From RFSX01 sp965248155 (GTDB lineage Bacteria > Bacteroidota > Bacteroidia > Chitinophagales > Saprospiraceae), in contig CBDFIO010000002.1 of NCBI GenBank assembly GCA_965248155.1, positions 930,001 through 994,000 of the forward strand: a stretch of 64,000 bases of DNA, written 5' to 3'. Under the pieces are notes generated by a model. That model was not told the DNA's origin. It worked only from the letters and a program-made list of their open reading frames with translations, and searched no databases. Made by a program: the position numbers and the translations under genes. Numbering within the stretch: position 1 is the first letter of the stretch; every line of letters begins with the position of its first letter. Shown piece by piece: positions 8,055-17,424 of the stretch.

Positions 8055-9328
8055 TAATTTGTTATTCTTGGCATTTCTAAAATTACAGAAGTTCCATTTT
8101 TGTCATCTGAATAAATATCTATTTTCCAACCATGAGTGTCGCAAATATTTTTCACATAATATAATCCTAAGCCAAATCCTTTAACATTATGTACATCCCC
8201 TGTCGAAACCCTATAAAATTTGTTGAATATTTTTTTCAGTTGATCTTTCGAGATTCCTATTCCATTATCTTTAATAATTATGCGTACTGTTTTTCCCAGC
8301 GCAAATAATTCTACTACAATCTTGGGTGTTGAATCACTATATTTTAATGCATTATCAAGAACATTTGACAATACATTTGTAAAATGAAGAGGATCCGCTT
8401 TTATAAAGACCTCATTGTCATTTTCTTTCAAACTGATTGACCCATTTACAGCTTCAAATTTTATTCTTTCTTGTCCAATAATTTTATCTAGATAGGTGTT
8501 GAGATCTATTATTTCTGTTTTCAATTTGAATTGATCTTTCTCTAACCTTGCAATATTCAGTACTTTTTCAACCTGCGCATTGAGGCGTTCATTCTGGTCA
8601 TTTATAATCGAAGCATATTGTTTGAGCCGTGAATCTGAAGAAACCGCTTCGTTCTTGATTAATACATCAGAAGCTATTTTTATTGATGAGATAGGAGTCT
8701 TAAATTCGTGTGTCATATTATTTATAAAATCGGTTTGAAGATCAGTTACCTGTTTTTGTCTCAGAATGACCCAAATCGCATACATAAACGACAGAACAGC
8801 TAGTATTGTGATCAAACTAAACAAGACAGTCATCTTCATGTCATTGATCAGGTAGCTGCTTTTTGAAGGGAACTTTACAACAAAATAATAAATGAGGTCA
8901 TTAAACTTTGGCAGATTTTCACTGCGTTCATATATTTCGGGACCTTCACTTAAGTTACAATAATTCCCATAGACCAATTCATCTGTAGCGCAATCATAAA
9001 CAGCATACTCAAAGGCAGTATGAATAGACCTCTCATTGAATTCTCTGATTAGAAAATCTTCAAGAATATTTGCATCGATCGCACTATTTATATTTACTGA
9101 GTAATAATTTGAGGATCTCCTGATTATAAGATCTGTTTTTGGGAGGTCACTACTGTTAAAATCTGCGATCTTTTCAGCTACTTGACGCAAAGCAATCATT
9201 ACCTTTTGGTTAAATTCTTCTTCCTTACTATCCCAGGATTTAATTACCCAAAAGGATTGGAAAAACACAATACCTGCAATAGCAAGTGATCCCAAAATGA
9301 TAATGAGTTTAATGGAATTACTGGGCAT
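8054..9328 (-). CDS. Membrane sensor histidine kinase
   Basis: This 424-residue kinase pairs with the adjacent response regulator. A membrane helix at residues 7-28 and a second at about 165-188 bracket a periplasmic sensor region of about 135 residues without a recognisable named domain. The dimerisation box has the phospho-acceptor H207 in MTHEFKTPISS. The ATPase domain shows the N box NVLDNALKYSD, the G1 box DNGIGIS and the G2 box GFGLGLYYV. There is no HAMP domain: helix 2 runs straight into the dimerisation region. It is the first gene of the two-gene operon. Confidence 0.92.
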   Translation of the reverse strand: MPSNSIKLIIILGSLAIAGIVFFQSFWVIKSWDSKEEEFNQKVMIALRQVAEKIADFNSSDLPKTDLIIRRSSNYYSVNINSAIDANILEDFLIREFNERSIHTAFEYAVYDCATDELVYGNYCNLSEGPEIYERSENLPKFNDLIYYFVVKFPSKSSYLINDMKMTVLFSLITILAVLSFMYAIWVILRQKQVTDLQTDFINNMTHEFKTPISSIKIASDVLIKNEAVSSDSRLKQYASIINDQNERLNAQVEKVLNIARLEKDQFKLKTEIIDLNTYLDKIIGQERIKFEAVNGSISLKENDNEVFIKADPLHFTNVLSNVLDNALKYSDSTPKIVVELFALGKTVRIIIKDNGIGISKDQLKKIFNKFYRVSTGDVHNVKGFGLGLYYVKNICDTHGWKIDIYSDDKNGTSVILEMPRITN

Positions 9329-9490
9329 AAAAGAATATCATAAGTATATATATACGATGAAAAGAACTTAAATAGTAAGAATTGAAACTCTTTTTAATTT
9401 AATTGACGACTCATTAACATTTTGTTCGATTTACAAAATGATAATAAACAGAGACTAAATATCTTTCTCAATTTCAATAGTTTTACAGTA

Positions 9491-10402
9491 ATGAAGCAAA
9501 TTATTTTAGTATTTCTATTCATATTTTTAAATGGCTTTTCTATAGCTCAGGACAAAAATCCATTTGATATCGTAAGAAATCAAGATAGTATTCTAACGGA
9601 GAATGTCGATACACTAGGTAACACTAATTCGGATTTCTCAGAAGCTACTAAAATAGAAGGTGTCAATCCATTTGATGTTTCACATATTCCAATCCGGAAA
9701 AACCAATATGAAGAAATTGAAAAATTAACATTTAAAAAAGATGAGTCTAATAAAGAGACTATAGCGATATCCTATATGCCGCTGTGGATAATAATATTAT
9801 CACTATGCATTTTGGCTTTCATCGTTTATCTAAGAAAAGATCACTTTGTTATTTTGATAAAATCACTGGTCAACGATAATTTTATGCGTCTTACTAATTA
9901 TGAAAATAATGGTGGGGTGTCATTGATTTATCTGTTGGGATATGCATTGTTTTTAATTAACATATCCTTGTTTGTCTACTTAATATTGAGCAGAATTTTT
10001 AATGTCCATTGGACATTTCAATTTCTCTCCATTCTCGGATCATTGACATTGTTTTTTGCAGGGAAACATGTAATTAATGGAATTTTCGCGCGAATATTTT
10101 TTGTTCAAAAGGAAAACGATATTTACAATTTTACAATAATTAGCATCTATAATATTCTGGCTGCTATTATGGTTAGTATTAATATATTAATTGTTTTTGG
10201 ACCCTCAATCTGGCTGAAATCATTAATAGTTACGGGTTTATTTGTATTTACAATTTTCCTGATGGCGAGATATTATAAAGGATTGAAGATTGGTAGAAAT
10301 TATGTAAGCCATCATTTTGTTCATTTTTTTCTTTATTTTTGCGCCTTTGAATTTTCGCCATGGGTCATTATCTATAAGTTGGTCAAAGACCTTTTTTTAT
10401 AA
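9491..10402 (+). CDS. DUF4271 membrane protein
   Basis: This protein of about 303 residues is conserved in Bacteroidota immediately upstream of hemD. I chose the ATG at 9491 because it begins a clear signal peptide (MKQIILVFLFIFLNGFSIAQ). An in-frame TTG at 9422 would only add hydrophilic residues. A low-complexity region follows in which NPFD-V occurs twice, and then about seven membrane helices in the C-terminal two thirds (from MPLWIIILSL on). The function is unknown. Its constant pairing with hemD may reflect co-regulation rather than a tetrapyrrole role. Confidence 0.85.
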   Translation: MKQIILVFLFIFLNGFSIAQDKNPFDIVRNQDSILTENVDTLGNTNSDFSEATKIEGVNPFDVSHIPIRKNQYEEIEKLTFKKDESNKETIAISYMPLWIIILSLCILAFIVYLRKDHFVILIKSLVNDNFMRLTNYENNGGVSLIYLLGYALFLINISLFVYLILSRIFNVHWTFQFLSILGSLTLFFAGKHVINGIFARIFFVQKENDIYNFTIISIYNILAAIMVSINILIVFGPSIWLKSLIVTGLFVFTIFLMARYYKGLKIGRNYVSHHFVHFFLYFCAFEFSPWVIIYKLVKDLFL

Positions 10403-10417
10403 AATTAGAATTTGTTT

Positions 10418-11197
10418 ATGCCCTCGAGAGCAAACTCTAAAACTAGAGAATCTTATAAGAAAATCGACAGTATTTTGATTTCTCAGCCCAGACCTGAAAG
10501 ATCACCCTATTTTGATATAGAAAAAAAATGGGGAATTACTATTGATTGGAGACCTTTTATACATGTAGAAGCAGTAACTGAAAAAGAATTCAGGAAGAAT
10601 CGACTCAGACCTGATGACTTTTCTACTGTGATTTTTACAAGCAAAAACTCTATCGAGCACTTTTTTAGAATGTGCGAAGAAATGCGGGTTAAAATGTCTC
10701 AGCAAACAAAATATTTCTGCTTAACAGAAGCGATAGCCAATTATTTACAAAAATTTATTGTCTATAGGAAACGTAAAGTCTTCGTTGGTGTTCGTAAAAT
10801 CGCTGACCTTGATGCTTCATTTGAAAAACATAAGGCTAATGAAAGATTTTTACTTCCTTGCTCAAACTTAGGAGCCAAGGACGTTGTAAAATATCTTGAA
10901 GAAAAAGAAATTGATTATAAAGAAGCTATGATGTATAGGACAGTCAGTTCGGATCTATCTGATCTGAAAGACATAACCTATGACTGCTTGGTGTTTTTTA
11001 GTCCACTTGGTATTCAATCACTTTATGATAATTTTCCAAATTTTAAACAGAATAAAACACGTTTAGCTGTTTATGGAAAATTAACATGTCAAGCCGTGGA
11101 AGACAGGGGATTAAATGTGAATATTATGGCTCCCGCACCAGAATCGCCTTCCATGTCAATGGCCCTTACAAATTATCTTAATAAGTCTAATAAATAA
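10418..11197 (+). CDS. hemD: Uroporphyrinogen-III synthase
   Basis: This soluble enzyme of about 259 residues closes and rearranges hydroxymethylbilane to uroporphyrinogen III, the branch point of haem synthesis. The two-domain HEM4 fold is indicated by SILISQPRPERSPYF near the N-terminus, FTSKNSIEHFF and the C-terminal block VFFSPLGIQSLYDNF. The last two carry the conserved T/S-S/P-x-N/G-I/V loops of the family. ATG 10418 is preferred over an in-frame TTG two codons upstream. The gene lies 15 bases after the DUF4271 gene, so the two are co-transcribed. Overall sequence conservation in HemD is low, and the synteny supports the call. Confidence 0.85.
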   Translation: MPSRANSKTRESYKKIDSILISQPRPERSPYFDIEKKWGITIDWRPFIHVEAVTEKEFRKNRLRPDDFSTVIFTSKNSIEHFFRMCEEMRVKMSQQTKYFCLTEAIANYLQKFIVYRKRKVFVGVRKIADLDASFEKHKANERFLLPCSNLGAKDVVKYLEEKEIDYKEAMMYRTVSSDLSDLKDITYDCLVFFSPLGIQSLYDNFPNFKQNKTRLAVYGKLTCQAVEDRGLNVNIMAPAPESPSMSMALTNYLNKSNK

Positions 11198-11237
11198 CCA
11201 ACTTTTAGCTAAGGAATAATGTTGGTAAAATTAGACC

Positions 11238-11265
11238 TTGAATTTTAATTCAAAGTATATCTTTG
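11238..11265 (+). promoter_or_regulatory. Bacteroidota-type promoter of dnaE
   Basis: TTG at 11238-11240 and TATCTTTG at 11258-11265 are separated by 17 bases. They match the -33 TTG / -7 TAnnTTTG elements of the Bacteroidota primary sigma factor. Transcription would start about 20 bases before the dnaE ATG. Confidence 0.6.
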
Positions 11266-11291
11266 TTTTGCTATTAAAAGCATGAAAATTT

Positions 11292-14200
11292 ATGCCTGAG
11301 TTTTGTCATCTACATTGCCATACACAATTTTCTTTACTTGATGGAGCATCAGATATTCCAAAAATGATGGATAAAGCCGTTAGTGATGGCCATAAAGGTG
11401 TCGCATTAACAGATCATGGAAATATGTTTGGTGCATTCAAATTTGTTGCTGAAGCAAACAAACGGGATATCAAGCCTATCGTAGGATGCGAATTTTACCT
11501 CGTTGAAGACCGTCATATTAAATCCTTTAGTAGAAGCAAGGGTGAACGCGACAGAAGATACCACCAACTATTACTTGCAAAAACAAAAGAAGGATATCAA
11601 AATCTTATCAAACTATGTTCCCTTGGATTTACAGAAGGGTTGTATCAAAAATTTCCGCGAGTTGATAAGGACCTCATCCTTAAGTATCATAAAGGTGTTA
11701 TCGCTACAAGCTGCTGTCTTGGAGCTGAAATACCAAGCCTTATTGCACAAGACAGAATTGATGAGGCTGAAATAAGTCTTAAATGGTGGCTCGATTTATT
11801 TGGGGGGGATTATTATATAGAACTTCAGCGCCACGGTGGATTAGAGAAGATTGACATTATTGACAAAAATGGACAAAAGACATTTTCAAAATACAGCCAA
11901 GAAGGAATTAATCAAGTCCTCATTGAATTGGCTCGGAAATATGATGTGCCTATAATTGCTACTAACGATTCTCATTATATTAATGAAGATGATGCCCCTT
12001 CTCATGATATCTTATTATGTATTAATACCAACTCTAAAATAGAAGAAGAAACGAGGTTTAAATTTCCATCCTCTGATTTTTATTTTAAGACCCAGGCGGA
12101 AATGAGCGCTTTGTTTAAGGACGTTCCCGAAGCCATTGATAATACAATTCAGATATATGACAAAGTAGAACCTCTCAATCTGCATAGAGATGTTTTATTA
12201 CCGGCATTTCCGTTACCTCAGGGGTTTTCGAATCAAGAAGAATATCTAAGGCATCTAACTTTTCAAGGGGCAAAACTTAGGTATGAAACAATAAGCCCAA
12301 TTATCGAAGAGCGACTTAATTTTGAGTTGAGTGTAATCAACCAGTCTGGATATCCAGGATACTTTCTGATCGTTCAGGATCTGACAAGTACAGCACGTCA
12401 AATGGGTGTCTCTGTAGGACCCGGGCGAGGATCAGCAGCTGGTTCAGCTGTAGCATATTGTCTTGCTATAACCAATATTGATCCGATAAAATATGATCTA
12501 CTATTCGAAAGATTTTTAAATCCCGAAAGAATATCAATGCCTGATATTGATATTGACTTTGATGATGAAGGAAGATCAAAAGTTATAGATTACGTCATTG
12601 AAAAGTACGGTAAGAATCAGGTTGCACAAATTATTACTTATGGTACAATGGCTGCAAAAATGTCGATTAGAGATGTAGGGCGAGTTATGAATGTCCCACT
12701 TTCAGATGTCGATAGAGTTTCTAAATCTTTTCCGAATCATCTTGCAGCCAGTCTCGGAACTGTTCTTAGTGATGATGATATCCCTGAAATGCTAAAAGCT
12801 AGCATGAATAAAGAGGATATTGATAAGGCCTATCAATTTCGGAAGATGGCCAAGCAGAAGGATAAGATAGGTGAGATGATTAGGTCTGCTAAAAGAATTG
12901 AAGGATCAGTTAGAAACACTGGAATTCATGCCTGTGGAGTTATCATTACTCCTGATGAAATCATGAACCACGTACCCGTATCGGTAGCAAAAGACTCTGA
13001 TCTTCTTGTAAGTCAGTTTGATAACAGTGTAGCTGAAGAAGCGGGCTTATTGAAAATGGATTTTCTTGGACTCAGAACGCTAACCATAATAAAAGAAGCC
13101 GTCGTTTTTATTAAAGAAACAAAGGGGTTCGAACTTGATATCGAAACAATTCCATTGGATGATTCAAAAACATTTGAGCTTTTCGAAAAAGGGGATACAA
13201 TTGGAATCTTTCAATATGAATCTCCAGGAATGCAAAAACATCTGCAAGATCTTAAGCCCAATATGTTTGAGGATTTGATTGCGATGAATGCGCTATATCG
13301 TCCTGGTCCACTACAATATATCCCTGAATTCGTTGCCAGGAAGCATGGCCGTCAAAAAATAGTGTTTGATCTGCCTGAAATGGAAGAATACCTCGCAGAA
13401 ACTTACGGGATTACTGTTTATCAGGAGCAGGTAATGTTGCTTTCGCAAAAGTTGGCTGGATTTTCAAAAGGCCAGGCGGATCAGCTTAGAAAAGCGATGG
13501 GAAAAAAGAAGAAAAAGATCATCGATCAGATGTATCCAAGTTTTCTGGAAGGCTGTGAAAAAAATGGTCATCCTGCACATATTGTAGAAAAAATATGGGA
13601 AGATTGGAAAGCCTTCGCATCGTATGCCTTTAACAAATCGCATTCTACATGCTATGCGTTTATTGCTTTTCAAACAGCTTATTTGAAAACTCATTTCCCA
13701 TCAGAATTCATGACGGCAGTACTTAATCATAATAAATCCGATACCTCAAAACTGAATTTTTTCTTGAGAGAATTTAAGCGGATGAAACTAAATGTTTTTG
13801 GCCCGGATATTAATGCGAGTGGAATAAACTTTACAGTCGATAAAAAAGGAGAAATAAGATTTGGTCTTTCTGCTTTGAAAGGATTGGGGGAAGGTCCCGC
13901 TGAAGAGATTATTAGAGAAAGGGAAGAAGCCGTATTTAATTCTTGTATTGATTTAGTAAAAAGAGTAAACCTAAGAGTCCTTAACAAGAAATCTATGGAA
14001 AGCCTTGCCTACGGTGGAGCATTGGATTCATTTGGATTGGAAAGATCTCAATATTTTAAGGCTTCAGAACATTATGAAACTTTCATTGAGCATATACTTA
14101 AGTTTGGAAATGCTTATCAAGCACAAAAAGATTCATCTCAGGCCTCATTATTTGGTGAACTGACAGATCAGATGTTGGTTGAACCCAAACCTCCGGAGCT

Positions 14201-14846
14201 CGACGAATGGATGAAAACTTACAAACTGGAAAAGGAAAAAGAAGTAACAGGTATTTATATCAGTGGTCATCCCCTTGATGACTATAAAATGGAATTGGAA
14301 AATTATACAAACTGTAACTTGGAAAAGGCTCCTTATTCCAATGGTTCAACAATAAAAATAGCTGGGATTATTGCTCATGTTCAACATGGAGTATCTCAGA
14401 AAAATGGACTCGGGTATGCAAGATTAACCATTCAGGATTATAGTTCTTCATTCGATTTGGGAGTTTACAATGAGGAATATAAAAAGTATAAGGATCTTTT
14501 GACAGATGGTCAAGTAATTTATGTTGTAGGGAAATATCAGACATTCAGATACACAGACAGACCATTTTTTAAAATTCAAGATATCCGGTTATTGGCTTCT
14601 GTGAGCCAGGATTTTACTAAATCATTGACAGTACGAGTTCCTTTGGAACAAATAAATGATCAATTTATCAATCAATTTCAACACATTTGTGAGAATCATA
14701 AAGGCAAACATATTCTTCATATGATGGTAATGGATATTGAAGAAGATTTGAACATGGATTTCAGCATCTCAAAATATAAGGTTGATGTTGATTCTAAATT
14801 AATTGAAGAAATTCGAGAATTAGGGTTGAGCTATAAAGTAAATTAA
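11292..14846 (+). CDS. dnaE: DNA polymerase III subunit alpha
   Basis: This 1184-residue replicative polymerase is the catalytic subunit of the chromosomal replicase. The N-terminal PHP domain starts with CHLHCHTQFSLLDG and keeps the metal-binding histidines and DHG. The polymerase core has the catalytic motif PDIDIDFDDEGR (about residues 417-428), preceded by GPGRGSAAGS. The helix-hairpin-helix and OB-fold regions follow (KIAGIIAHVQHG, about residue 1017 on). The length is typical for DnaE1-type enzymes. It has its own promoter and stands as a single gene. The next gene starts 35 bases downstream. Confidence 0.97.
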   Translation: MPEFCHLHCHTQFSLLDGASDIPKMMDKAVSDGHKGVALTDHGNMFGAFKFVAEANKRDIKPIVGCEFYLVEDRHIKSFSRSKGERDRRYHQLLLAKTKEGYQNLIKLCSLGFTEGLYQKFPRVDKDLILKYHKGVIATSCCLGAEIPSLIAQDRIDEAEISLKWWLDLFGGDYYIELQRHGGLEKIDIIDKNGQKTFSKYSQEGINQVLIELARKYDVPIIATNDSHYINEDDAPSHDILLCINTNSKIEEETRFKFPSSDFYFKTQAEMSALFKDVPEAIDNTIQIYDKVEPLNLHRDVLLPAFPLPQGFSNQEEYLRHLTFQGAKLRYETISPIIEERLNFELSVINQSGYPGYFLIVQDLTSTARQMGVSVGPGRGSAAGSAVAYCLAITNIDPIKYDLLFERFLNPERISMPDIDIDFDDEGRSKVIDYVIEKYGKNQVAQIITYGTMAAKMSIRDVGRVMNVPLSDVDRVSKSFPNHLAASLGTVLSDDDIPEMLKASMNKEDIDKAYQFRKMAKQKDKIGEMIRSAKRIEGSVRNTGIHACGVIITPDEIMNHVPVSVAKDSDLLVSQFDNSVAEEAGLLKMDFLGLRTLTIIKEAVVFIKETKGFELDIETIPLDDSKTFELFEKGDTIGIFQYESPGMQKHLQDLKPNMFEDLIAMNALYRPGPLQYIPEFVARKHGRQKIVFDLPEMEEYLAETYGITVYQEQVMLLSQKLAGFSKGQADQLRKAMGKKKKKIIDQMYPSFLEGCEKNGHPAHIVEKIWEDWKAFASYAFNKSHSTCYAFIAFQTAYLKTHFPSEFMTAVLNHNKSDTSKLNFFLREFKRMKLNVFGPDINASGINFTVDKKGEIRFGLSALKGLGEGPAEEIIREREEAVFNSCIDLVKRVNLRVLNKKSMESLAYGGALDSFGLERSQYFKASEHYETFIEHILKFGNAYQAQKDSSQASLFGELTDQMLVEPKPPELDEWMKTYKLEKEKEVTGIYISGHPLDDYKMELENYTNCNLEKAPYSNGSTIKIAGIIAHVQHGVSQKNGLGYARLTIQDYSSSFDLGVYNEEYKKYKDLLTDGQVIYVVGKYQTFRYTDRPFFKIQDIRLLASVSQDFTKSLTVRVPLEQINDQFINQFQHICENHKGKHILHMMVMDIEEDLNMDFSISKYKVDVDSKLIEEIRELGLSYKVN

Positions 14847-14881
14847 ATACTAAAACCTATAAACATAAACGTTTAAGAACA

Positions 14882-15390
14882 GTGAGAATCAAATCATATT
14901 TAATCATTCTGCTAATTAGTTTATGTTATTCTGGTACGAATATACAAGCTCAATCCTGGCAGTGGAAGACATTAATATTGCAAGAAAATTTCAGGATTTA
15001 GAGCACATATTTAAGTATAATAACGACACAACATATGTTATAAACTTTTGGGCAACATGGTGTGGTCCTTGTGTCAGAGAAATGCCCTATTTTGAAAAAT
15101 TGAATAAAATTTATAGTAACAGCAAGTTTGAATTGATTCTTGTAAGTTTAGATTTTGAAAACCATATAGACAACAAATTATTGGCGTATCTAAATAATAA
15201 GAAGATAACATCTGAATTATTTGTTTTGCTTGACGGAAAAGAGAATAGCTGGATAGATAAAGTGGACTCTCAATGGTCGGGCTCTATTCCAATCACATTA
15301 ATTTATAACAATGCGGAACGATTGTTTTATGAGCAAGAATTTCACAGTACAGAAGAATTGACAAATATTATTAATCCACTAATAAATTAA
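14882..15390 (+). pseudogene. TlpA-like thiol oxidoreductase with frameshift
   Basis: A GTG-started frame at 14882 encodes a good signal peptide, ending GTNIQAQ with a cleavage-like AQ/S, but stops at 15001. The thioredoxin domain (INFWATWCGPCVREMPYFEK, active site WCGPC) is in another frame, open from 14923 to the TAA at 15390. In homologues these two parts form one exported protein. A one-base shift near 14955-14965 separates them here, where no long homopolymer is present. It is either a pseudogene or a read error. A cytoplasmic start at 14923 (MLFWYEY...) would give an unusual N-terminus. The next gene, only 3 bases on, is broken too. Confidence 0.7.
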
Positions 15391-15392
15391 AT

Positions 15393-15982
15393 ATGAAAAT
15401 CTTTTACTCCTTTATTGTCTTAGCAGTTAGCATGACAATATTATCATTTACAGTAACACATGATGGCTATCACGTTGGTGATACAGCGTCTGATTTTAGC
15501 TTGATGAATGTTGATGATAAATTAGTCTCTTTAGCTGATTATCCTGATGCAAAAGGATTTATTATCACATTTACTTGCAACCATTGTCCATATGCTGTTA
15601 TGTATGAAGATAGATAGATTGAACTACACAATACTTTCGCACCTCAAGGATATCCCGTAATTGCTATTAATCCGAACGATCCCGCTGTTCAGCCGGCGGA
15701 TAGTTTTGAAGAGCTGAAGAAAAGAGTTTTCCATTTCCATACTTATTTGATGAAGGTCAAAACGTTTTTCCAATGTATGGAGCAACAAGAACACCTCATA
15801 TTTACTTATTGGATGCAGAAAGAAAAGTAAAATATATTGGTGCAATTGATGATAGCCCAAGGAATGCCGAGAATGTAGAAGTTAAATATGTAGAGGATGC
15901 AATAGCGGCGATTGAGAACGGCGAAAATCCGGATCCTGATTTCACGAAAGCCGTTGGGTGTTCAATAAAAGTAAAAAGATAG
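15393..15982 (+). pseudogene. Thioredoxin/AhpC-TSA family protein, stop plus frameshift
   Basis: The gene begins with a signal peptide and a redoxin domain (HVGDTASDFSLMNVDDK, FTCNHCPYAVMYEDR with the CNHC pair). It is cut by a TAG at 15615-15617 inside the expected DR-x-IELH. The frame then continues readable (HNTFAPQGYPVIAINPNDPAVQ) and shifts again near 15722. The last part (SFPFPYLFDEGQNV...MYGATRTPHIYLLD...GCSIKVKR) is recovered in a third frame up to TAG 15980. Two independent lesions mark a true pseudogene. Intact homologues of about 200 residues are common in Bacteroidota. Confidence 0.85.
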
Positions 15983-15990
15983 AAAAGTAT

Positions 15991-16479
15991 ATGAATACCA
16001 TTTTTATCAAAGGCGTTTTTCTAGGTCTTTTGTTTACATTGCTTGCCTGCAACTCAAATTCATCAAGTGATTCAGCATTGGAAAGTATTGATCTGATGAA
16101 GTATGGATTACCGATAGTTATTAAAGCACCTGTAGGTGCCACAGTTGAATCCAGTGATTTGGGATTTGTGAAAGATGTGACTGTCAAATCAGAAGATAAT
16201 TTCTATTTACAGATAATAGGAGGGAATGCGACAACAACCCAGCATGAGGCTATAAAAAACGAGCATATCTCAGAAGTAAAACAATCTGAGTACTTCGACG
16301 AGATACTTTCTGAAGATGAGCATGGATTTATTTTTAGGAAAAAGATTACTGAAAAAAGAATCAATCACGATTTCAGATATATTAAAATACAAGGGAATAT
16401 GGAATATGTTTTTCAGACTGGTTTAATTGGCCAATATTCTCTAGAGGATGTGCAACTTATGTACAAGGCTGTACAATAG
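15991..16479 (+). CDS. Predicted lipoprotein, unknown function
   Basis: This protein of about 162 residues has the lipoprotein signal MNTIFIKGVFLGLLFTLLAC, giving a lipid-modified cysteine at residue 20. ATG 15991 is chosen because it begins this signal; an in-frame ATG at 15958 would overlap the preceding pseudogene. The rest is soluble and mixed alpha/beta, with no family I recognise. It ends with TAG directly followed by a strong terminator, which shows that TAG is a genuine stop here. It lies 8 bases after the broken redoxin gene and probably shares its transcript. Confidence 0.7.
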   Translation: MNTIFIKGVFLGLLFTLLACNSNSSSDSALESIDLMKYGLPIVIKAPVGATVESSDLGFVKDVTVKSEDNFYLQIIGGNATTTQHEAIKNEHISEVKQSEYFDEILSEDEHGFIFRKKITEKRINHDFRYIKIQGNMEYVFQTGLIGQYSLEDVQLMYKAVQ

Positions 16480-16485
16480 ATAAAC

Positions 16486-16517
16486 AAAAAAGGGAAGTCA
16501 TTGACTTCCCTTTTTTT
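16486..16517 (+). terminator. Rho-independent terminator after the lipoprotein gene
   Basis: AAAAAAGGGAAGTCA and TGACTTCCCTTTTTTT form a near-perfect hairpin with a one-base loop, followed by a T run. Confidence 0.9.
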
Positions 16518-16696
16518 CTCAGGTTTTCTGCAATAATCTATCGCTGTGTAATAGCAGAATGATTAGCGCAATGCTAAATATTAACATGGTGTTCGGGTTT
16601 TTATAATTTGCTAAAATTACTTTTGAATTAAGTCTCAAATTAATTCTGCTTAATTCCAACACCTATAAGTTCTAAATATTATGCCAAAAAGTCAAG

Positions 16697-17422
16697 TCAG
16701 AATTTCAGTTTAACTCCATTTTGACGTAACCATTTTTCTTTTTGTCGGTATTGAGGAATGATTTCTTCAACAATAGACCAAAATCGCGGTGAATGATTCA
16801 TTTCTTTAAGATGTGCCAATTCATGAACAATAACATAATCCTGAACTTCTTTTGGAGCCAATAATAGACGACTGGAAAGGTTGATATTTTTCTTAGTAGA
16901 ACAAGAACCCCAATTTGACTGATTGTTTTTTAATCGAACTGATGAGATGATTTCATCAAAATATTTCTGATTGTACAATTTGACTCTTTCTTCTATTTGA
17001 GCTAAAAAATATTTTGAAAATAATCTTGATAAAAGGGAAGATATCTGATTGTTTCTTAAATAATTACTTTGATTGTCTGGGGTGAGAATATTTATATTAT
17101 GATTAACAATTTTTCCCCGATAAGTTTTCTTTTGATCTGTAGCAATGAAAATTGTGAACTCTTCATTACAGACTAGAATTATATCACCAGTGTGATAAGT
17201 TTTTTGCTCAAATCTCTGAATGAGTTTAGGATTCTTGACGAATTGATGCTCAGCCCAAAGTTTAACTTTCTCAATTTCTATAGCTATGGTATTATCTCTA
17301 TAGTATTTTGGTAAACTCAGGTTGATGCTTTTTTTTGAAATGGAATATCTAATAGATTGTTTCCAATGACGTCGAATTTTTATTGGGACCTGAACACCTT
17401 GGATGTCCAATAACTTTTTCAA
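16697..17422 (-). CDS. YgjP/SprT-like zinc metallopeptidase (DUF45)
   Basis: This 241-residue soluble protein belongs to the YgjP (WLM/DUF45) family. The zinc site is HELAHLKEMNHSPRFW near the C-terminus (two histidines and glutamate, third ligand H in NHSP). It is preceded by the typical NWGSCSTKKNINLSSRL block. The N-terminal half holds the usual strand-rich region. The exact role of YgjP proteins is not settled. It lies 2 bases downstream of serC on the same strand, so the two are probably co-transcribed, although no functional link is evident. Confidence 0.87.
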   Translation of the reverse strand: MKKLLDIQGVQVPIKIRRHWKQSIRYSISKKSINLSLPKYYRDNTIAIEIEKVKLWAEHQFVKNPKLIQRFEQKTYHTGDIILVCNEEFTIFIATDQKKTYRGKIVNHNINILTPDNQSNYLRNNQISSLLSRLFSKYFLAQIEERVKLYNQKYFDEIISSVRLKNNQSNWGSCSTKKNINLSSRLLLAPKEVQDYVIVHELAHLKEMNHSPRFWSIVEEIIPQYRQKEKWLRQNGVKLKF

Positions 17423-17424
17423 AA

